NCBI GenBank assembly: GCA_945862065.1
Contig: CAMAWT010000012.1
Span: 15,021 to 79,020 of the forward strand
Direction: 5' to 3'
DNA: 64,000 nucleotides
Source of the DNA: Flavobacterium psychrophilum
Lineage (GTDB): Bacteria; Bacteroidota; Bacteroidia; Flavobacteriales; Flavobacteriaceae
Positions 62,718-64,000 of the stretch are shown piece by piece (position 1 is the stretch's first letter; every line of letters starts with the position of its first letter). Under the pieces are notes generated by a model. That model made no database searches. It was not told the DNA's origin and saw only the letters and a list, made by a program, of their open reading frames with translations. The translations under genes were made by a program, and so were the position numbers.

Positions 62718-63599
62718 ATGGATTTTTCAGCAAAAATGCTCAGAGATGACGCCTTATTAGGCAAATCAATAATAGTAACAGGTGGCGGAAGTGGATTAGG
62801 CAAAGCTATGTCCAAATATTTTTTGGAACTTGGTGCCAAAGTAACCATTACCTCGCGTGACCTCGAAAAGTTAGAAAAAACAGCTCAAGAACTAGCTGCA
62901 GAAACGGGCGGAACTTGTCTTGCAGTTCAATGCGACGTGCGTCACTACGACCAAGTAGAAGCAATGTTAACAAAAGTTCTCGATACTTTTGGCAAAGTTG
63001 ACGTATTGCTCAACAACGCAGCAGGAAATTTCATCTCACCTACAGAGCGCCTTTCGGCAAATGCCTTTGACACCATCATAGACATCGTTTTAAAAGGGAG
63101 TAAAAACTGCACCCTTGCCTTAGGAAAACATTGGATTGCAAAAAAACAGGAATCGGCTATTGTATTAAATATTGTAACTACCTATGCTTGGACTGGTTCT
63201 GGCTATGTAGTGCCAAGTGCTACTGCAAAAGCAGGCGTGCTTGCCATGACAAGAAGTTTGGCTGTAGAATGGGCAAAATATGGCATCCGAATGAACGCTA
63301 TCGCTCCCGGGCCTTTCCCAACAAAAGGAGCATGGGAACGTTTACTTCCAGGAGATTTAGCTTCAAAATTTGATATGACCAAAAAAGTACCTTTACGACG
63401 TGTTGGCGACCATCAAGAATTGGCCAATTTAGCTGCCTATTTAGTATCCGATTTTTCAGGTTACATCAATGGTGAAGTGGTAACCATAGATGGCGGCGAA
63501 TGGCTACAAGGCGCAGGCGAATTCAATATGCTAGAACAAATCCCAACCGAAATGTGGGACATGCTAGAAGCCATGATCAAACAAAAAGGAAGTAAATAG
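62718..63599 (+). CDS. Short-chain dehydrogenase, 2,4-dienoyl-CoA reductase type
   Basis: 293 aa from ATG 62718. NADP motif TGGGSGLG (21-28) and 'NNAAGNFISPTERLSANAFDTI' typical of peroxisomal-type DECR. The usual YxxxK is replaced: the catalytic lysine is in 'PSATAKAGVLAMTRSLA', preceded by Ser rather than Tyr, as in true dienoyl-CoA reductases. Removes double bonds during unsaturated fatty acid breakdown. Downstream of the mutase genes, consistent with acyl-CoA catabolism. Confidence 0.9.
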   Translation: MDFSAKMLRDDALLGKSIIVTGGGSGLGKAMSKYFLELGAKVTITSRDLEKLEKTAQELAAETGGTCLAVQCDVRHYDQVEAMLTKVLDTFGKVDVLLNNAAGNFISPTERLSANAFDTIIDIVLKGSKNCTLALGKHWIAKKQESAIVLNIVTTYAWTGSGYVVPSATAKAGVLAMTRSLAVEWAKYGIRMNAIAPGPFPTKGAWERLLPGDLASKFDMTKKVPLRRVGDHQELANLAAYLVSDFSGYINGEVVTIDGGEWLQGAGEFNMLEQIPTEMWDMLEAMIKQKGSK

Positions 63600-63639
63600 A
63601 AAATTATCAATTGATAATTAATAATTGAGAATTCAATAT

Positions 63640-63930
63640 TTAATAAGGAGCACCCATCTCCGTTCCATCAGACATCTTGTCCCGTCTTCGCCTTTATCTC
63701 CTTTGCCCTACGGGACTTCAGGAGGATACCGGCTCAACCGGGGCTAGACTTGAAGTTTTGCTTTTCAGATGAATTTTCAGTTTTCAGTCGCAGTTTTCAA
63801 ATTTATGAAATTGTAATATTTATGGTTAAACCAATTGATTTTTGATATTGTCATTGCATTTGGTATTTAATTTTCCAAAATTTTTCATTCCGTTGAGAGT
63901 TTGTAATAAATATTGACAACTAAATTCGCT
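63640..63930 (+). repeat. Variable-stem hairpin repeat, copy 10 (full composite form)
   Basis: Left module AATAAGGAGCACCCATC. The core is 63680-63746, with stem CTCCT (63698-63702) / AGGAG (63720-63724), inner CCC-TAC-GGG, and right half-motif GAGGATACCGGCTCAACC. The right module has TTTTCAG units, GGTTAAACCAATTGATTTTT, and ends near TTTTTCATTCCGTTGAG. Module order is the same as in copy 7. The rest of the window (63931-64000) shows no feature. Confidence 0.75.
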
Positions 63931-64000
63931 GTAATCTGTCAAATTCGTAGCAGAAAAACAAGAGGTTTGTTTAGCTACAGTTACCCTCCACTTCATCTAC

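Noticed and set aside
34380..63746. CRISPR array from the regular hairpins
   Set aside because: Copies are kilobases apart, in both orientations, with genes between them and no cas genes.

Overview
The window looks like chromosomal DNA from a low-GC flavobacterium (family Flavobacteriaceae, probably Flavobacterium). The reasons are AT-rich spacers, many copies of the Bacteroidetes promoter box TAnnTTTG, a tRNA gene without encoded CCA, a Rho protein with a long Asn/Pro/Gln-rich insert, and a set of families typical of this group (DUF2807, DUF4293, CCC-motif membrane protein, DUF5362, DUF6095, DUF5683, WbqC). I see no plasmid or phage genes, no rRNA, no CRISPR array and no intact transposase.

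Layout. 0-5 kb: the end of a TIGR01777-type epimerase, a PadR / PspC / DUF2807 operon, a DUF4442 hotdog protein, a second DUF2807 protein and tRNA-Pro(TGG). 5-14 kb: trxB and rho (convergent), a DUF4293 membrane protein, a YfcE-like phosphoesterase, truA, an MsbA-like ABC exporter, lpd and a cysteine desulfurase. 15-19.5 kb: an internally duplicated lipoprotein, a DUF2027-Smr protein, small membrane proteins and rocD. 20-25 kb: topoisomerase IV (parE, a 61-aa ORF, parC). 25-28.7 kb: a six-gene minus-strand run (methyltransferase, ZIP transporter, murQ, DUF6095, lipoprotein, TerC). 28.9-34.3 kb: a THUMP RNA methyltransferase, a divergent ferredoxin / acyl-CoA reductase pair, serC and serA. 34.4-36.7 kb: an accessory islet with two lineage-specific exported proteins. 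36.7-42 kb: an ECF sigma factor, glycosyltransferase, murB, DUF2461, a rhodanese-thioredoxin lipoprotein and recF. 42-48 kb: a YfgM-like TPR protein, ribH, mutL, two rhomboids and an EEP nuclease/phosphatase. 48-53.5 kb: the minus-strand operon parA-parB-DUF5683-dapB-lepB-wbqC. 53.9-64 kb: lipoprotein msrA, a LolD-like ATPase, a polytopic membrane protein, a TIGR02757 protein, udk, a DivIC/FtsB-like protein, both methylmalonyl-CoA mutase subunits and a dienoyl-CoA-reductase-type SDR.

Most genes are core housekeeping: replication and segregation (parA/B, parC/E, recF, mutL), envelope building (murB, murQ, dapB, lepB, DivIC), serine synthesis, redox and propionyl/methylmalonyl-CoA metabolism. 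Several starts were moved because a TAnnTTTG promoter lies inside the longest possible ORF (trxB, truA, DUF4293, YfgM-like, SDR).

The most unusual signal is non-coding. At least 11 copies of one hairpin repeat family sit between genes. All share two flanking half-motifs (left CCGCTATATCT or CGCCTTTATCT; right GGATGCCGCTTCCATC or GGATATCGGCTCTATC) around a central stem whose sequence and length vary from copy to copy while staying self-complementary. One copy has a 26-bp perfect stem and doubles as the parC/terC terminator, one lies in the presumed 5' leader of a methyltransferase gene, and two inverted copies bracket the accessory islet. Outside the hairpin, the copies share further modules ('AGAAGCACACAA' on the left; 'AAAGTTTGTCATTCCG' on the right), so the mobile unit may be up to about 300 bp.
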